A stretch of 59,167 bases of DNA from an uncultured Bacteroides sp. (GCF_910585845.1 NZ_CAJUHF010000021.1:1-59167), one strand, 5' to 3'; counted from the first letter of the stretch, positions 1 to 9,126 are shown. Numbers and translations: made by a program. The notes: generated by a model not told the origin, from the sequence alone.

Positions 1-79
1 AAGAACCGATAAATACCCTATTTCATCCCTCACATCTTTCACCCATCCGTTAATCACATAATACACAAATATTTATGGT

Positions 80-395
80 GAAACTTCTTGTAGTAGAAGA
101 GAAACTTATTTACCAGTATTCCCGCCCGTGGTTTGTCGTATCCGGTACACCGATTCCGCGTATTCACCACGGTTTATAGTAGTAGCCATGTACACAAACT
201 TTCTATCTGGTCAAAGCTAAGGTTTAGCATGACAAAGCTAAGGTTTAGCGACACAAACGTGAACTTTAGCCACTCCATATTTCCGGATACATAACCACTT
301 CTTCTATTCGTATCTTAAGATACATGGCAAAGTCTCTTAAGATACTTTGCCATGTATGTAAACATACTTAGCCATTTATGTCAACATACTTAGAA
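80..395. repeat. Degenerate tandem array with 21-22 bp period
   Basis: The first 400 bases hold no convincing gene. From about 80 to 395 they show a phased repeat. GTATTC-like hexamers recur at 116, 138, 160 and 182 (22 bp apart). CAAAGCTAA or its variant recurs at 212, 233 and 254 (21 bp). AAGATAC/AACATAC recurs at 318, 340, 362 and 384 (22 bp). The unit sequence drifts along the array while the period is kept. The array ends right at the 3' end of the marC-like gene. Confidence 0.7.
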
Positions 396-401
396 TACGG
401 A

Positions 402-998
402 CTATCTTTGCAGCGCCTCCACCAGCAGCGTAATATTCGCCATGAACAATCTCACGGAAATAGCCAGCAGAATGATACCGAAAAATTTGCGGATAATATA
501 GATACCACCTTTACCCAAAAAGCGTTCCACGCGTCCCGTCATGCTGACCACAAAATAAACCCACAACATATTCAGCACCAAAGCAATGATAATGTTGATG
601 CTGGCATACTCCGCACGGAGGGACAACAAAGTGGTGAATGCCCCCGCACCCGCCAGTAACGGAAAGACCAGCGGTACCAAAGTAGCCTCCTTGATAGGAC
701 CTTGGTTCTTGAAAATCTCTATATCCAGAATCATCTCCAAAGACATCAAGAAGATAACGAACGCACCGGCAACGGCAAACGACTCAATATCTACATGAAA
801 GAGCTTCAACATCATGTCGCCCGCATAAAAGAAACCGAGCAGCAAAGCAAAGGAGATCAACGTAGCCTTCATGGCGTTCACGTCCTTACCTTTCTCCTTC
901 AGATTAATGATAATAGGTATAGAACCAATGATGTCAATCACTGCAAATAGCACGATAAAAGCGCTTATCATCTGTTGAAAATTAAATGCTGAAAACAT
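402..998 (-). CDS. MarC family integral membrane protein
   Basis: This 198-residue protein is almost wholly hydrophobic, with about six membrane segments (roughly residues 7-27, 43-63, 72-92, 105-125, 135-153 and 168-190). It carries the PLVFPLLAGAGA stretch near residue 108 that matches the conserved proline/glycine signature of the MarC/UPF0056 family. Its length is normal for the family. The biochemical role of MarC proteins is not established; the old link to multiple antibiotic resistance was not upheld. It is transcribed alone from a Bacteroides-type promoter just upstream and is unrelated to the pectin locus that follows. Confidence 0.88.
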   Translation of the reverse strand: MFSAFNFQQMISAFIVLFAVIDIIGSIPIIINLKEKGKDVNAMKATLISFALLLGFFYAGDMMLKLFHVDIESFAVAGAFVIFLMSLEMILDIEIFKNQGPIKEATLVPLVFPLLAGAGAFTTLLSLRAEYASINIIIALVLNMLWVYFVVSMTGRVERFLGKGGIYIIRKFFGIILLAISVRLFMANITLLVEALQR

Positions 999-1018
999 AT
1001 ACTTCCTTATTTTTTCTG

Positions 1019-1026
1019 CAAATATA
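1019..1026 (-). promoter_or_regulatory. -7 box of the marC-like gene
   Basis: Read on the minus strand this is TATATTTG, a perfect match to the Bacteroides -7 consensus TAnnTTTG, 20 bases before the start codon. Confidence 0.6.
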
Positions 1027-1139
1027 ATCGATTTTTATACATTTTGCAAAATTCAGCCACCGAATGAATAGCACGTTTAAGAAATAATAAAAAAAACAAA
1101 AAGAGAAGCTAAGTATTCACGGTAAATAGCGATTATGCC

Positions 1140-1147
1140 TACATTTG
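1140..1147 (+). promoter_or_regulatory. -7 box of the Crp/Fnr gene
   Basis: TACATTTG matches TAnnTTTG. Transcription would start near 1155, which leaves the ATG at 1176 (or 1185) as the natural start and makes the TTG at 1164 less likely. Confidence 0.6.
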
Positions 1148-1175
1148 TTTTCAAACAAGAAAGTTGATAAAGATT

Positions 1176-1838
1176 ATGGAAACGATGTATGACACCTTAC
1201 TCCAATTGCCGCTATTCCAAGGACTCGCTCAAGAGGATTTCACCTGCATATTGGGAAAAGTAAAATTGCACTTCACCAAACATAAGGCAGGAGAAATCTT
1301 AGCAAAAAAAGATACAGCATGCAGACAACTGATATTTATCTTAAACGGAGAAATCGCTTCCTCCACCTCTTCCAACGATAATTCCTACTCTATCATGGAG
1401 TTCTTCCAAGCTCCCTATCTGATAGAACCGCAATCGCTGTTTGGTATGAACACTTCTTATGTCTCTACTTACATAGCACAGACTGAGGTGCACACCGTAA
1501 CCATCAGCAAAACATTTGTAATGAGCCACTTGTTCCGATACGAAATCTTCCGGCTTAATTACATGAACATCATCAGCAACCGGGCACAGACAAACTATAA
1601 CCGCCTATGGAATAAAACCATCGGAAATCCCGAAACACGCATTGCCGACTTCATACTCTCGCATATCGAACGTTTATCAGGAAAAAAAATACTGAAAATA
1701 AAAATGGAAGTACTTGCCGATATCCTCAACGACACACGGCTGAGCATATCGAAAGCCCTGAACGGGATGCAGGAAAAGGGATTACTGACGCTCCACAGAG
1801 GGGAAATCGTGATTCCGAATGTAGAAAAACTTATTTGA
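1176..1838 (+). CDS. Crp/Fnr family transcriptional regulator
   Basis: About 220 residues. The N-terminal half (about 10-120) is a cyclic-nucleotide-binding-type beta-barrel, beginning with the usual LPLFQGL...DF segment. The C-terminal part (about 145-215) is a winged helix-turn-helix, with LADILNDTRLSISKALNGMQ as the likely recognition region. No cysteine cluster typical of oxygen-sensing Fnr is seen, and the phosphate-binding cassette residues of true cAMP binders are not obvious, so the ligand is unknown. The ATG at 1176 was chosen from the position of the promoter at 1140. It stands alone, convergent with the pectin locus, and may or may not regulate it. Confidence 0.85.
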   Translation: METMYDTLLQLPLFQGLAQEDFTCILGKVKLHFTKHKAGEILAKKDTACRQLIFILNGEIASSTSSNDNSYSIMEFFQAPYLIEPQSLFGMNTSYVSTYIAQTEVHTVTISKTFVMSHLFRYEIFRLNYMNIISNRAQTNYNRLWNKTIGNPETRIADFILSHIERLSGKKILKIKMEVLADILNDTRLSISKALNGMQEKGLLTLHRGEIVIPNVEKLI

Positions 1839-1889
1839 ATGGAGAATTAAAGAGTGGAGAATTGAGAGTTATCAGTAATGTTCTTCATC

Positions 1890-1932
1890 GAAAAAATCCC
1901 TATCCGGACCATATCAATCTATCCGAATAGGG
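1890..1932 (-). terminator. Terminator of the leftward acetylesterase unit
   Basis: On the minus strand an 11-bp stem (CCCTATTCGGA pairing with TCCGGATAGGG, one mismatch) is followed by a run of T (A-run at 1890-1896 on the plus strand). It lies 37 bases after the stop codon at 1969. Confidence 0.7.
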
Positions 1933-1968
1933 ACCTAACCTTAAAACAATCAATTTACGTCTTTCCTA

Positions 1969-3246
1969 TCAATTACCGTCCGGCTTCTCAAGCTCCGTAA
2001 ACGGACTATCATTCCACTTGAAACTTTCGAGCACATCCGGCTGGGCAGGATTATATCCTTCGTAGTCTGCACGCAAGAACTTGACAATTGGCAAACCGGC
2101 TTTTTTCATTCCTTCGATGACACATTTGGCTATCTGATAAGCACCGTATGGATTGAAATGGGTATTATCTGCCAAAGGCTTAGTCTGCTGCGGATAAGTA
2201 TTGGCAGGATAGTGCACAAAAGCCTGCTTAGACTCTTCCACACCCATTGCTTCGTATAATATGCGGGTCATGGCATGCAAATCTACCAAAGGAATATTCT
2301 CCTTCTCCGCCAACCAGCGTACCGCATCCGGAAAGTCGAGGTGGGTATCCTTAATCTTGCCGTTCTCATCAAAGCTACGGCGCTGAGTAGGCGTTACCAA
2401 TATCGGCTGCGCTCCACGGGCACGTGCCTCATCTACAAATGTCTTCAGACTGGTCATGAACGAATAGAACGCACCTTTACCGGGTCCCTTCTGTTTTTGG
2501 TCGTTGTGTCCGAACTCCATGAAGATATAGTCTCCCGGCTTCATCTGTGTCAGAGCCTTCTTCAAGCGTCCGGCACTAATAAAGGTATTGGCAGACTCAC
2601 CGGATTCGGCATAGTTGGCAAAACAAATACTATCGGTGAAGAAGCGCGTCACCATCTGTCCCCAGCTTGCCCAAGGTTCGTTGTCCTGGTCCACGACAGT
2701 GGAATTTCCACATAGGAAAACAGTAGGAACATCCTCCACACGGTCAATAATCAGCTCAGACACTTGGGGGGCATCTCCGTTGAACTCCAGAGTCAGTTTG
2801 TCATCCCAATTCAGTTTACTGCGTTCGCGAAGCTTGATACGTACGTCTTCCTTTTCTGAGATGTGTTTGTCCCGCTTGTTGATCGTAAAAGTACAAGGAA
2901 GCAGTTCTCCCTTCCTGGTCTTTACATTCTCGAAGAAAAGTCGGCGCGACTCCCCTCTCACAGTGGTCTCTCCCGCACTCCGCTTGCTACCGACAACAGC
3001 CGTAATACGATAATTTCCATCAGGAACGGTGATCGAGAAGAAAAAAGGGACCTTGCTTTTACCGTCAGGAGAAGCGGTCAAGTCATAACCATATCCTTTC
3101 GCCTCATCATAACGGTCATCGGGCGTTACCTTGACGTAACCGTCTTTCGCTTTCTTGCCCGAAGTGAAATCGAACTTATAGTTTTGCGCTCCTGCACTTA
3201 CAGCAAGCGACAAACCTAAAATCATTAATTTTACAAATTGTTTCAT
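1969..3246 (-). CDS. Rhamnogalacturonan acetylesterase (SGNH hydrolase, CE12-like)
   Basis: Predicted to remove O-acetyl groups from galacturonate in rhamnogalacturonan so that lyases and hydrolases can act. The 425 residues begin with a signal peptide (about 1-20, AGAQ). They continue with a beta-rich N-terminal domain (about 22-165) and then an SGNH fold. The nucleophile is Ser182 in CGNSTVVDQ, the block with GHND is at 246-249, and the Asp/His pair is D360 and H363 in DNTHFNPYGA. All catalytic elements are present. It lies downstream of the GH105 gene in the same direction but is separated by a 175-bp repeat element, so it may have its own weak promoter. Confidence 0.88.
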   Translation of the reverse strand: MKQFVKLMILGLSLAVSAGAQNYKFDFTSGKKAKDGYVKVTPDDRYDEAKGYGYDLTASPDGKSKVPFFFSITVPDGNYRITAVVGSKRSAGETTVRGESRRLFFENVKTRKGELLPCTFTINKRDKHISEKEDVRIKLRERSKLNWDDKLTLEFNGDAPQVSELIIDRVEDVPTVFLCGNSTVVDQDNEPWASWGQMVTRFFTDSICFANYAESGESANTFISAGRLKKALTQMKPGDYIFMEFGHNDQKQKGPGKGAFYSFMTSLKTFVDEARARGAQPILVTPTQRRSFDENGKIKDTHLDFPDAVRWLAEKENIPLVDLHAMTRILYEAMGVEESKQAFVHYPANTYPQQTKPLADNTHFNPYGAYQIAKCVIEGMKKAGLPIVKFLRADYEGYNPAQPDVLESFKWNDSPFTELEKPDGN

Positions 3247-3375
3247 ATCGTTTTTATTAGTTATTCAAGTTTCGTTTTACAAAGAAAAGAAAGGAACGAC
3301 TTCACAGTCCTTCCTTCCTCCTAATTGATTAACCGAACCAATTATACTATAATCTATGAAAACTGTTTATAGCTA

Positions 3376-3550
3376 AGAGCCTGTTTAAATTTTGTTCAGC
3401 CTTCTTTTGAGAGTTCTTTTTGAGGATGTTTTTCTGTTTTTATGAGGAGCATAGCGGGCTATGTGACGAATAAAAAGAGGAAAACAGACCGAAAAGAAAC
3501 TCTAAAGAAGCTGAATAAAAAACTTTTTGAAGAAAATTTAAACAGGCTCT
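3376..3550. repeat. MITE-like element with 18-bp terminal inverted repeats
   Basis: The 308 bases between the acetylesterase and GH105 genes are mostly this 175-bp element. It starts with AGAGCCTGTTTAAATTTT and ends with the exact reverse complement at 3533-3550. The interior is also largely self-complementary around AGCATAGCGGGCTATG near 3449. There is no coding capacity. A shorter relative lies at 47915-47982 and the start of another at 59115, so it is a dispersed family. Confidence 0.8.
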
Positions 3551-3554
3551 AAAC

Positions 3555-4682
3555 TCAATTCAGTTTATATACTTCCGCTCCAGCCAGCAGGAAGCAACCT
3601 ACACCATAGTCTTCAAAATCGGGCACCTTGTCATAAGTCACCGGCTGACCGTCTTTCGGTTCTTTGCCCGTACCTTGCACATAACCCAGAAAACCATTCG
3701 GATGAACAGCATCTTGTACCATTGCATTCCAAGCCTTCAGCAACACTGGAAGGAATTCTTTTCTATCCAACAAACCTTTACGTACACCCCAAGCCATGCC
3801 ATAAACAAACAGTGCCGTACCGCTCGTCTCTTTTCCGCCAAAGTTTGTTTCGTCATGAAGGCTTACATTCCAAAAACCATCCTTGCGCTGGCATTTTTTC
3901 AAAGCCTTGCTCATTGCAAGGAAGTCATTGATATAATCAGCACGATGGGGTTCATCGGTCGAAATCTCTTCCAAGACACGTACCAATGCAGCATATGCCC
4001 AACCATTGCCACGGCTCCAATAGCAATCCTCGCCATTCGGCTCCTTATAGGGAGGAACAAAGTCCGCATCTCTCCACCACAATCCGTCTTTCGGATTAAA
4101 AAGACCGTTCTTGCCATGTACGTTGCGTGAATAACTGTACATTTCCCACATCTTATCATTGTATTTCTGTTCTCCCGTCACTCTTCCCAACTTGGCAAAG
4201 ACAGGCATCCCCATTTGTATGGCGTCCACCCATGTCCAATCGTTCACTTGCGGAGTATTGACCAACATATCCATGCAAGCTCTGATCTTTCTGATCTTCT
4301 CCGGTTCGGAAGACATATTATACAAATCAATATAAGTCTGTCCGCAACATTGGTCATCGGCATTGCGTGTAGTGTTTCCATTACGCATTCCCCATTTATG
4401 GAAGTCCGCCCACTGATAAGCATAATCATAGTATTCCTCGCGAGGGAAAACGGAATATAACGCCATCAATCCCTCATAGTAAACGCCACGCGTCCAGATG
4501 TTGCTGGGACGTACGACACCATGATAAGACGGAGTACGATAATCCGCATACTTTTTCATAAAATAATCATTCACTTTTACCAAAGTCTTGAGCGTCTCTT
4601 TCTTGTCAGGTAATTCCTGCGCACTAATGCTTGCGCAGATGAGACTCATCAGGAGAAAAACTCCTACTAATTTTTTTTTCAT
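3555..4682 (-). CDS. Unsaturated rhamnogalacturonyl hydrolase (GH105)
   Basis: 375 residues with a signal peptide (ending ISAQ near residue 21) and an (alpha/alpha)6 barrel of the GH105 family. Family-like segments include WTRGVYYEGLMALY near 63, NADDQCCGQTYIDLY near 107 (aspartate of the active site), WWRDADFVPPYKE near 204 and YWSRGNGWAYAAL near 222. The family releases the 4,5-unsaturated galacturonate left on the non-reducing end of lyase products, by hydration of the double bond. It is the third gene of a leftward operon after the DUF4450-like and GH28 genes, with a 21-bp gap to the GH28. A second, distinct GH105 lies at 37274. Confidence 0.9.
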   Translation of the reverse strand: MKKKLVGVFLLMSLICASISAQELPDKKETLKTLVKVNDYFMKKYADYRTPSYHGVVRPSNIWTRGVYYEGLMALYSVFPREEYYDYAYQWADFHKWGMRNGNTTRNADDQCCGQTYIDLYNMSSEPEKIRKIRACMDMLVNTPQVNDWTWVDAIQMGMPVFAKLGRVTGEQKYNDKMWEMYSYSRNVHGKNGLFNPKDGLWWRDADFVPPYKEPNGEDCYWSRGNGWAYAALVRVLEEISTDEPHRADYINDFLAMSKALKKCQRKDGFWNVSLHDETNFGGKETSGTALFVYGMAWGVRKGLLDRKEFLPVLLKAWNAMVQDAVHPNGFLGYVQGTGKEPKDGQPVTYDKVPDFEDYGVGCFLLAGAEVYKLN

Positions 4683-4703
4683 GATGCAATTATTAGTTTA
4701 GTA

Positions 4704-6125
4704 TTAATTCATATATTCTTTACCATCCACGGTTATATTCCTGTAGGTCAATCCCGATACATCATCCGTCACAAACAGGGGACGAGTATCAGCCTTTTGA
4801 TAATGGAAATGCACATTATCAAAAGTCACACCCGCTGCATGACGAATATAAAATCCTTTAGCTGGAATCGTACCAAACATCCACGGTTCCGGATAAACTT
4901 TCTCATTTTCAGGTAGAATGTGCCGAGCATCTTCTGCCGTATAGCCTCCCTGATGATAAATATGGATATTGCTGAAAGTAACTTCTTCAATCAATGCTCC
5001 CGGCACGCCACTGATGATGGAAGAATAACGGGAATCTGCATTAAACACATTAATGTTACTGATAAGGATACGTTTCATCGTTCCGGGTTGAGTGCCCTCA
5101 GGGCTGCGCATACGCTTACCAAGCCGCAAGAAGAAAGGAGCGTTCACTATATCCCGCATTGTAATGTTGCTGATGACAATATCCTCCAGCTGTCCGCCAT
5201 CTACCGTTTCCAGGGCAAGCCCACGGCAACGCTCGAACAGACAATTTGTAATGGCAATATTCTTGAAGCCGCCACTGGATTCCGTGCCGAACTTAATACG
5301 TCCTGTCACATAACCATGATCAGGAGCCTGTGGTTCGTCGCGTTGCCACGTGGCATCCAACATGGTGCCGCGGTCGTAACCACTGACATAGCAGTCGGAG
5401 ATCGTTACATTTTCCGTATCCCTGAAATAACCAAGGGCATAAGAGGCCTTCAGCACAATGGCATCATCCCAAGGAGAATTTACGCTGCACCCCATAATGC
5501 GTACGTTTTTGCAACAATCAATGTCAAAACCATCACGGTTGGTATCTACTTTCAGATTGATGATGCTCAGATTGTCCACTCCCGTAGCCAACAGGGCGAA
5601 ATGTCCGCAACGCAACATAGAGAAATCTTTCAATGTGACATTCTTGCAAAGCTTCAGGCTGATAGCTTTGTTTCCCACTCCCGGCAGACGGCTTTCTTCA
5701 CGGGTCAGCCCACGGCCATAGATAAGCCCCGGTCCGCTGATGGTTACCTCTTCTATCCCGATACCCCAAATGAGGGAATTCTTCCAATGGCTGTGCCCGA
5801 AGTCTTGATAACGGTTGTGTTCGTTCGGTTCCGCCTCATCATATCCGGCATCAGGAGTAGGAGAAGCAGCTATGATGCGAGCACCTTGTTCCAAATAGAT
5901 ATGAATATGACTTGCCAGACGAATAGAATAGCAGGCATACTCACCAGTCGGAACATATACCGTCCCACCCCCTTCGGCAGCAGCAGCGGATATAGCACGG
6001 TTGATGGCAGGTGAATCAATGGTTACCCCATCGGCTTTGGCACCGTAGTCTTTCACATTATGGACAGCTGCCTGCATGGCAAGCATCCAACAACAAACTG
6101 ACACGAACAACATCAAACGTTTCAT
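4704..6125 (-). CDS. GH28 polygalacturonase/rhamnogalacturonan hydrolase
   Basis: 473 residues with a signal peptide (cleavage near residue 20) and a right-handed parallel beta-helix of family GH28. It opens with VKDYGAKADGVTIDSPAINRA, the usual first coil (about 24-44). Active-site motifs are TNRDGFDID near 195, the paired aspartates in SPWDDAIVLKA near 218 and GRIKFGTESSGGF near 276. Family members hydrolyse alpha-linked galacturonate; in this context RG-I oligosaccharides are the likely substrate, but exo-polygalacturonase activity cannot be excluded. Its start overlaps the stop of the upstream gene by 4 bp (ATGA), implying translational coupling. Confidence 0.88.
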   Translation of the reverse strand: MKRLMLFVSVCCWMLAMQAAVHNVKDYGAKADGVTIDSPAINRAISAAAAEGGGTVYVPTGEYACYSIRLASHIHIYLEQGARIIAASPTPDAGYDEAEPNEHNRYQDFGHSHWKNSLIWGIGIEEVTISGPGLIYGRGLTREESRLPGVGNKAISLKLCKNVTLKDFSMLRCGHFALLATGVDNLSIINLKVDTNRDGFDIDCCKNVRIMGCSVNSPWDDAIVLKASYALGYFRDTENVTISDCYVSGYDRGTMLDATWQRDEPQAPDHGYVTGRIKFGTESSGGFKNIAITNCLFERCRGLALETVDGGQLEDIVISNITMRDIVNAPFFLRLGKRMRSPEGTQPGTMKRILISNINVFNADSRYSSIISGVPGALIEEVTFSNIHIYHQGGYTAEDARHILPENEKVYPEPWMFGTIPAKGFYIRHAAGVTFDNVHFHYQKADTRPLFVTDDVSGLTYRNITVDGKEYMN

Positions 6126-6802
6126 TTCTTACTCTCCCTTTCAAATAGTTCCGGTAACATAAAATAATTATAGTCTGCTTTGGCATTTTGCTTGTAGAAA
6201 CAGAAATAACATTTCTCTTTCGCATCCCAAGAGTAAAGGGAGGAAATGACAGGAGCATCCGTCTTCTTTCCGGAGTGATACAACTGGAGCGGCGATGCCT
6301 GTTGGTGTGCATCCGACAAACGAAGTTCCGAACCGATGGGTGCTATCCCCTGTATACCTCGCAAAGCCATACTTGCACCATAATACACAGTGAAAGCGTT
6401 CAGTTCATCACTGAATACATTATCCTTGCAAGCCTGTGGTGAGATTGCAGCCCCCTGCCCGAAAAGGGTTTCATCTTCATTGCACGCCCCAAAAGCCCAG
6501 CACAAAGAGAGATTTTCCGGTAAACGGGAGCCGGAAACCTCTACTAACAACCCTTTAGTATCCGTAAGAAGGCATGTTGCTAATCTAATCTTACCTTTTC
6601 CTAACAATGTATCCTTAATCATGTATGTCCGGTCTCCCGTTTTTTCCAGTTCACACTCATCCAGCCAACGACTTTCGTCACCTACCACTATCCCCAAGCG
6701 GAAAGTGCCTGCTCCATTGGGCAAACGGAAAGGAAGCATCTGTGCTTTCAGTCCTGCCCATGCAAAAGCCAATAGCAATATTATCGTAGAAATTCTCTTC
6801 AT
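6122..6802 (-). CDS. Secreted DUF4450-like protein, N-terminal domain only
   Basis: 226 residues with a clear signal peptide (ending LKAQ near 20). The rest resembles part of the N-terminal beta-sandwich of large Bacteroides DUF4450 proteins: LGIVVGDESRWL, a DTLLGKGKIRL strand, LCWAFGA, then CKDNVF..FTVYYG. Those proteins, as I recall the family, run on for several hundred residues into an (alpha/alpha)6 domain that is absent here. This is either a stand-alone accessory domain or a shortened relic. It is first in the leftward operon with GH28 and GH105, overlaps the GH28 start by 4 bp, and has a PUL-type promoter upstream, so it is probably expressed. The function is unknown. Confidence 0.5.
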   Translation of the reverse strand: MKRISTIILLLAFAWAGLKAQMLPFRLPNGAGTFRLGIVVGDESRWLDECELEKTGDRTYMIKDTLLGKGKIRLATCLLTDTKGLLVEVSGSRLPENLSLCWAFGACNEDETLFGQGAAISPQACKDNVFSDELNAFTVYYGASMALRGIQGIAPIGSELRLSDAHQQASPLQLYHSGKKTDAPVISSLYSWDAKEKCYFCFYKQNAKADYNYFMLPELFERESKK

Positions 6803-6837
6803 AGTACTGTTCTATTCCGTTCATAAAAAATATGTTG

Positions 6838-6897
6838 CGAAAGTAAGCCTTTTGACTATCTCAACGAATGGAAACACGTCCATTTACATGGAATTTC
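6838..6897 (-). promoter_or_regulatory. PUL-type promoter with CCATGT element, leftward operon
   Basis: On the minus strand GAAATTCCATGTAAATGGA (starting at 6897) is followed, 40 nt after CCATGT, by TACTTTCG (6845-6838), a near match to TAnnTTTG. The same element at the same distance occurs before both susC genes and before the genes at 25352 and 33936. A related form precedes the gene at 28685. Confidence 0.6.
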
Positions 6898-6963
6898 ATC
6901 TAAAAAAGCTCAATTTTGCAGTTATTTGTACTATTTTCCATAGGCTTTTTTTTACTGTCCGCA

Positions 6964-6971
6964 TACCTTTG
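6964..6971 (+). promoter_or_regulatory. -7 box of the GH42 gene
   Basis: TACCTTTG, a perfect TAnnTTTG match, lies 35 bases before the ATG at 7006. The CCATGT element at the standard 40-nt distance is not present here. Confidence 0.55.
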
Positions 6972-7005
6972 TACCTATTATATAAATCCATCAAAAAAAA
7001 GATCC

Positions 7006-9084
7006 ATGAAGAAACAGATTATCACCTTGCTTGTCGCTTGCCTGATGGGCGGAATACTCTTTGCCCAACCGGCATGGTTCGACGACAAAGATCTTACCCT
7101 GACAGGTACCTACTACTATCCCGAACACTGGAACGAAAAACAATGGGAACGAGACTTCAAACAAATGCACGAACTGGGATTCGAGTTCACACACTTTGCC
7201 GAATTTGCCTGGGCACAGTTGGAACCGGAAGAAGGAAAATACGACTTTGCCTGGCTGGACAAGGCAGTTGCCCTTGCCGCCAAATATCAGTTGAAGGTTA
7301 TCATGTGCACCTCCACCGCCACCCCACCCGTTTGGCTGAGCCGCAAGTACCCGGAAATCCTGATTAAGCATGAAGACGGAACCATACTCGACCACGGTGC
7401 ACGCCAACATGCCTCGTTCGCATCGCCTCTTTATCGGGAACTATCCTACAAGATGATAGAGAAACTGGCACAACACTACGGCAACGACCCGCGCATCATC
7501 GGATGGCAATTGGACAATGAACCCGCCGTACAATTTGATTACAATCCCGCTGCGGAGACCGCTTTCCGCCAGTTCCTGAGAGATAAATACCACAACCATA
7601 TCGAAGAACTGAACGATGCCTGGGGCACAGCCTTCTGGAGCGAAGTCTACTCCTCCTTCGATGAAATCACCCTGCCCAAGACCGCGCAAATGTTCATGAA
7701 CCACCACCAGATTCTGGATTACCGTCGTTTTGCCGCCAAGCAGACAAATGATTTCCTGAACGAGCAATGCCTGCTTATCAAAAAGCATGCCCGCAACCAA
7801 TGGGTGACCACAAACTACATCCCCAACTATGCCGAAGGGCACATCGGAGGCAGCCCCGACCTCGATTTTGCCAGCTACACACGCTATATGGTCTATGGTG
7901 ACAACGAAGGTATCGGTCGTCGCGGATATCGCGTAGGCAACCCGCTGCGCATCGCCTTTGCCAACGATTTCTTCCGCCCCGTAAAAGGCTTTTACGGAGT
8001 GATGGAACTCCAACCGGGACAAGTGAACTGGGGAAGCATCAACCCACAACCTCTGCCCGGCGCTGTACGCCTGTGGCTGTGGAGCGTCTTTGCCGGTGGG
8101 AGCGACTTCACATGTACCTACCGTTATCGACAGCCGCTTTACGGGACGGAACAATACCACTATGGCATCGTAAACACAGACGGTACGACCGTCACCCCCG
8201 GCGGAAGGGAGTTTGAACAGTTCATGAAGGAAATCAAGCAGTTGCGCACACTGGCAAAAGCCCGTGACGTAAAGCCTGACGACTATATGGCACGCCGCAC
8301 CGCCATCCTCTTCAACCACGAAAACGCATGGAGTATAGAACGACAAAAACAGAACCACACCTGGAACACCATGGCGCATGTAGAGAAATACTACCGTGCC
8401 TTGAAAAGTTTCGGTGCCCCGGTAGACATCATCAATGAGAGTAAAGACCTGGCGCAATATCCGGTAGTGATTGCTCCCGCCTATCAAATGGCGGACAAGG
8501 CGCTCGTAGACCGCTGGACTGAATACGTAAAACAGGGTGGAAACCTCATACTGACCTGCCGTACTGCACAGAAAGACCGTTACGGCCGCCTGCCCGAAGC
8601 ACCCTTTGGTTCCATGATCAGCAAACTGACAGGCGATGAAATAGAGTTCTACGATCTGCTCCTTCCCGAAGAGCCCGGAAAATACGTCATAGACGGCAAA
8701 GAATATACCTGGAACACTTGGGGAGAGATTCTGAAACCAAGCAAGGAATGTCGGTCATGGGGTAAGTATATCGAAGAATTCTATGAAGGGAAAACAGCAA
8801 TCAGTACCCGCAAACTCGGTAAAGGTAGCATCACCTACGTAGGCATCGACAGTACGGACGGTAGTCTGGAAAAAGATGTACTAAGAAAGTTGTATACCGA
8901 ACTGAATATCCCCGTTATGGAACTGCCCTACGGCGTGACTATGGAGTATCGCAACGGACTGGGCATCGTATTGAATTATAGCGATAAGCCCTACTCGTTT
9001 ACACTTCCAGCAGGAGCAAAGGCAGTCATTGGAACGACCGACATCCCTACTGCCGGAGTATTGGTATTCTCTATACAAAAATAA
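7006..9084 (+). CDS. Beta-galactosidase (GH42)
   Basis: 692 residues from the ATG at 7006. The reading frame stays open upstream to 6916, but the promoter at 6964 and the signal peptide MKKQIITLLVACLMGG rule that out. The GH42 TIM barrel starts at TYYYPEHWNEKQWERD. The acid/base is Glu172 in GWQLDNEP and the nucleophile Glu334 in GVMELQPGQVNWG. A trimerisation-type domain (about 390-590, AILFNHENAW) and a small C-terminal beta domain follow. It should remove beta-galactosyl residues or galactan stubs from RG-I side chains in the periplasm. It diverges from the GH28 operon and is followed by an SGNH hydrolase gene. Confidence 0.92.
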   Translation: MKKQIITLLVACLMGGILFAQPAWFDDKDLTLTGTYYYPEHWNEKQWERDFKQMHELGFEFTHFAEFAWAQLEPEEGKYDFAWLDKAVALAAKYQLKVIMCTSTATPPVWLSRKYPEILIKHEDGTILDHGARQHASFASPLYRELSYKMIEKLAQHYGNDPRIIGWQLDNEPAVQFDYNPAAETAFRQFLRDKYHNHIEELNDAWGTAFWSEVYSSFDEITLPKTAQMFMNHHQILDYRRFAAKQTNDFLNEQCLLIKKHARNQWVTTNYIPNYAEGHIGGSPDLDFASYTRYMVYGDNEGIGRRGYRVGNPLRIAFANDFFRPVKGFYGVMELQPGQVNWGSINPQPLPGAVRLWLWSVFAGGSDFTCTYRYRQPLYGTEQYHYGIVNTDGTTVTPGGREFEQFMKEIKQLRTLAKARDVKPDDYMARRTAILFNHENAWSIERQKQNHTWNTMAHVEKYYRALKSFGAPVDIINESKDLAQYPVVIAPAYQMADKALVDRWTEYVKQGGNLILTCRTAQKDRYGRLPEAPFGSMISKLTGDEIEFYDLLLPEEPGKYVIDGKEYTWNTWGEILKPSKECRSWGKYIEEFYEGKTAISTRKLGKGSITYVGIDSTDGSLEKDVLRKLYTELNIPVMELPYGVTMEYRNGLGIVLNYSDKPYSFTLPAGAKAVIGTTDIPTAGVLVFSIQK

Positions 9085-9126
9085 CCGGACATCATCGTCA
9101 CAGATACGTTGTAACACAAATCTTTC

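Noticed and set aside
6916..7005. Upstream extension of the GH42 gene
   Set aside because: The -7 box at 6964 lies inside it and the ATG at 7006 starts a good signal peptide.
7441..8487. A 348-codon antisense frame in the GH42 gene
   Set aside because: Shadow of a GC-rich coding region; GH42 catalytic residues are on the plus strand.
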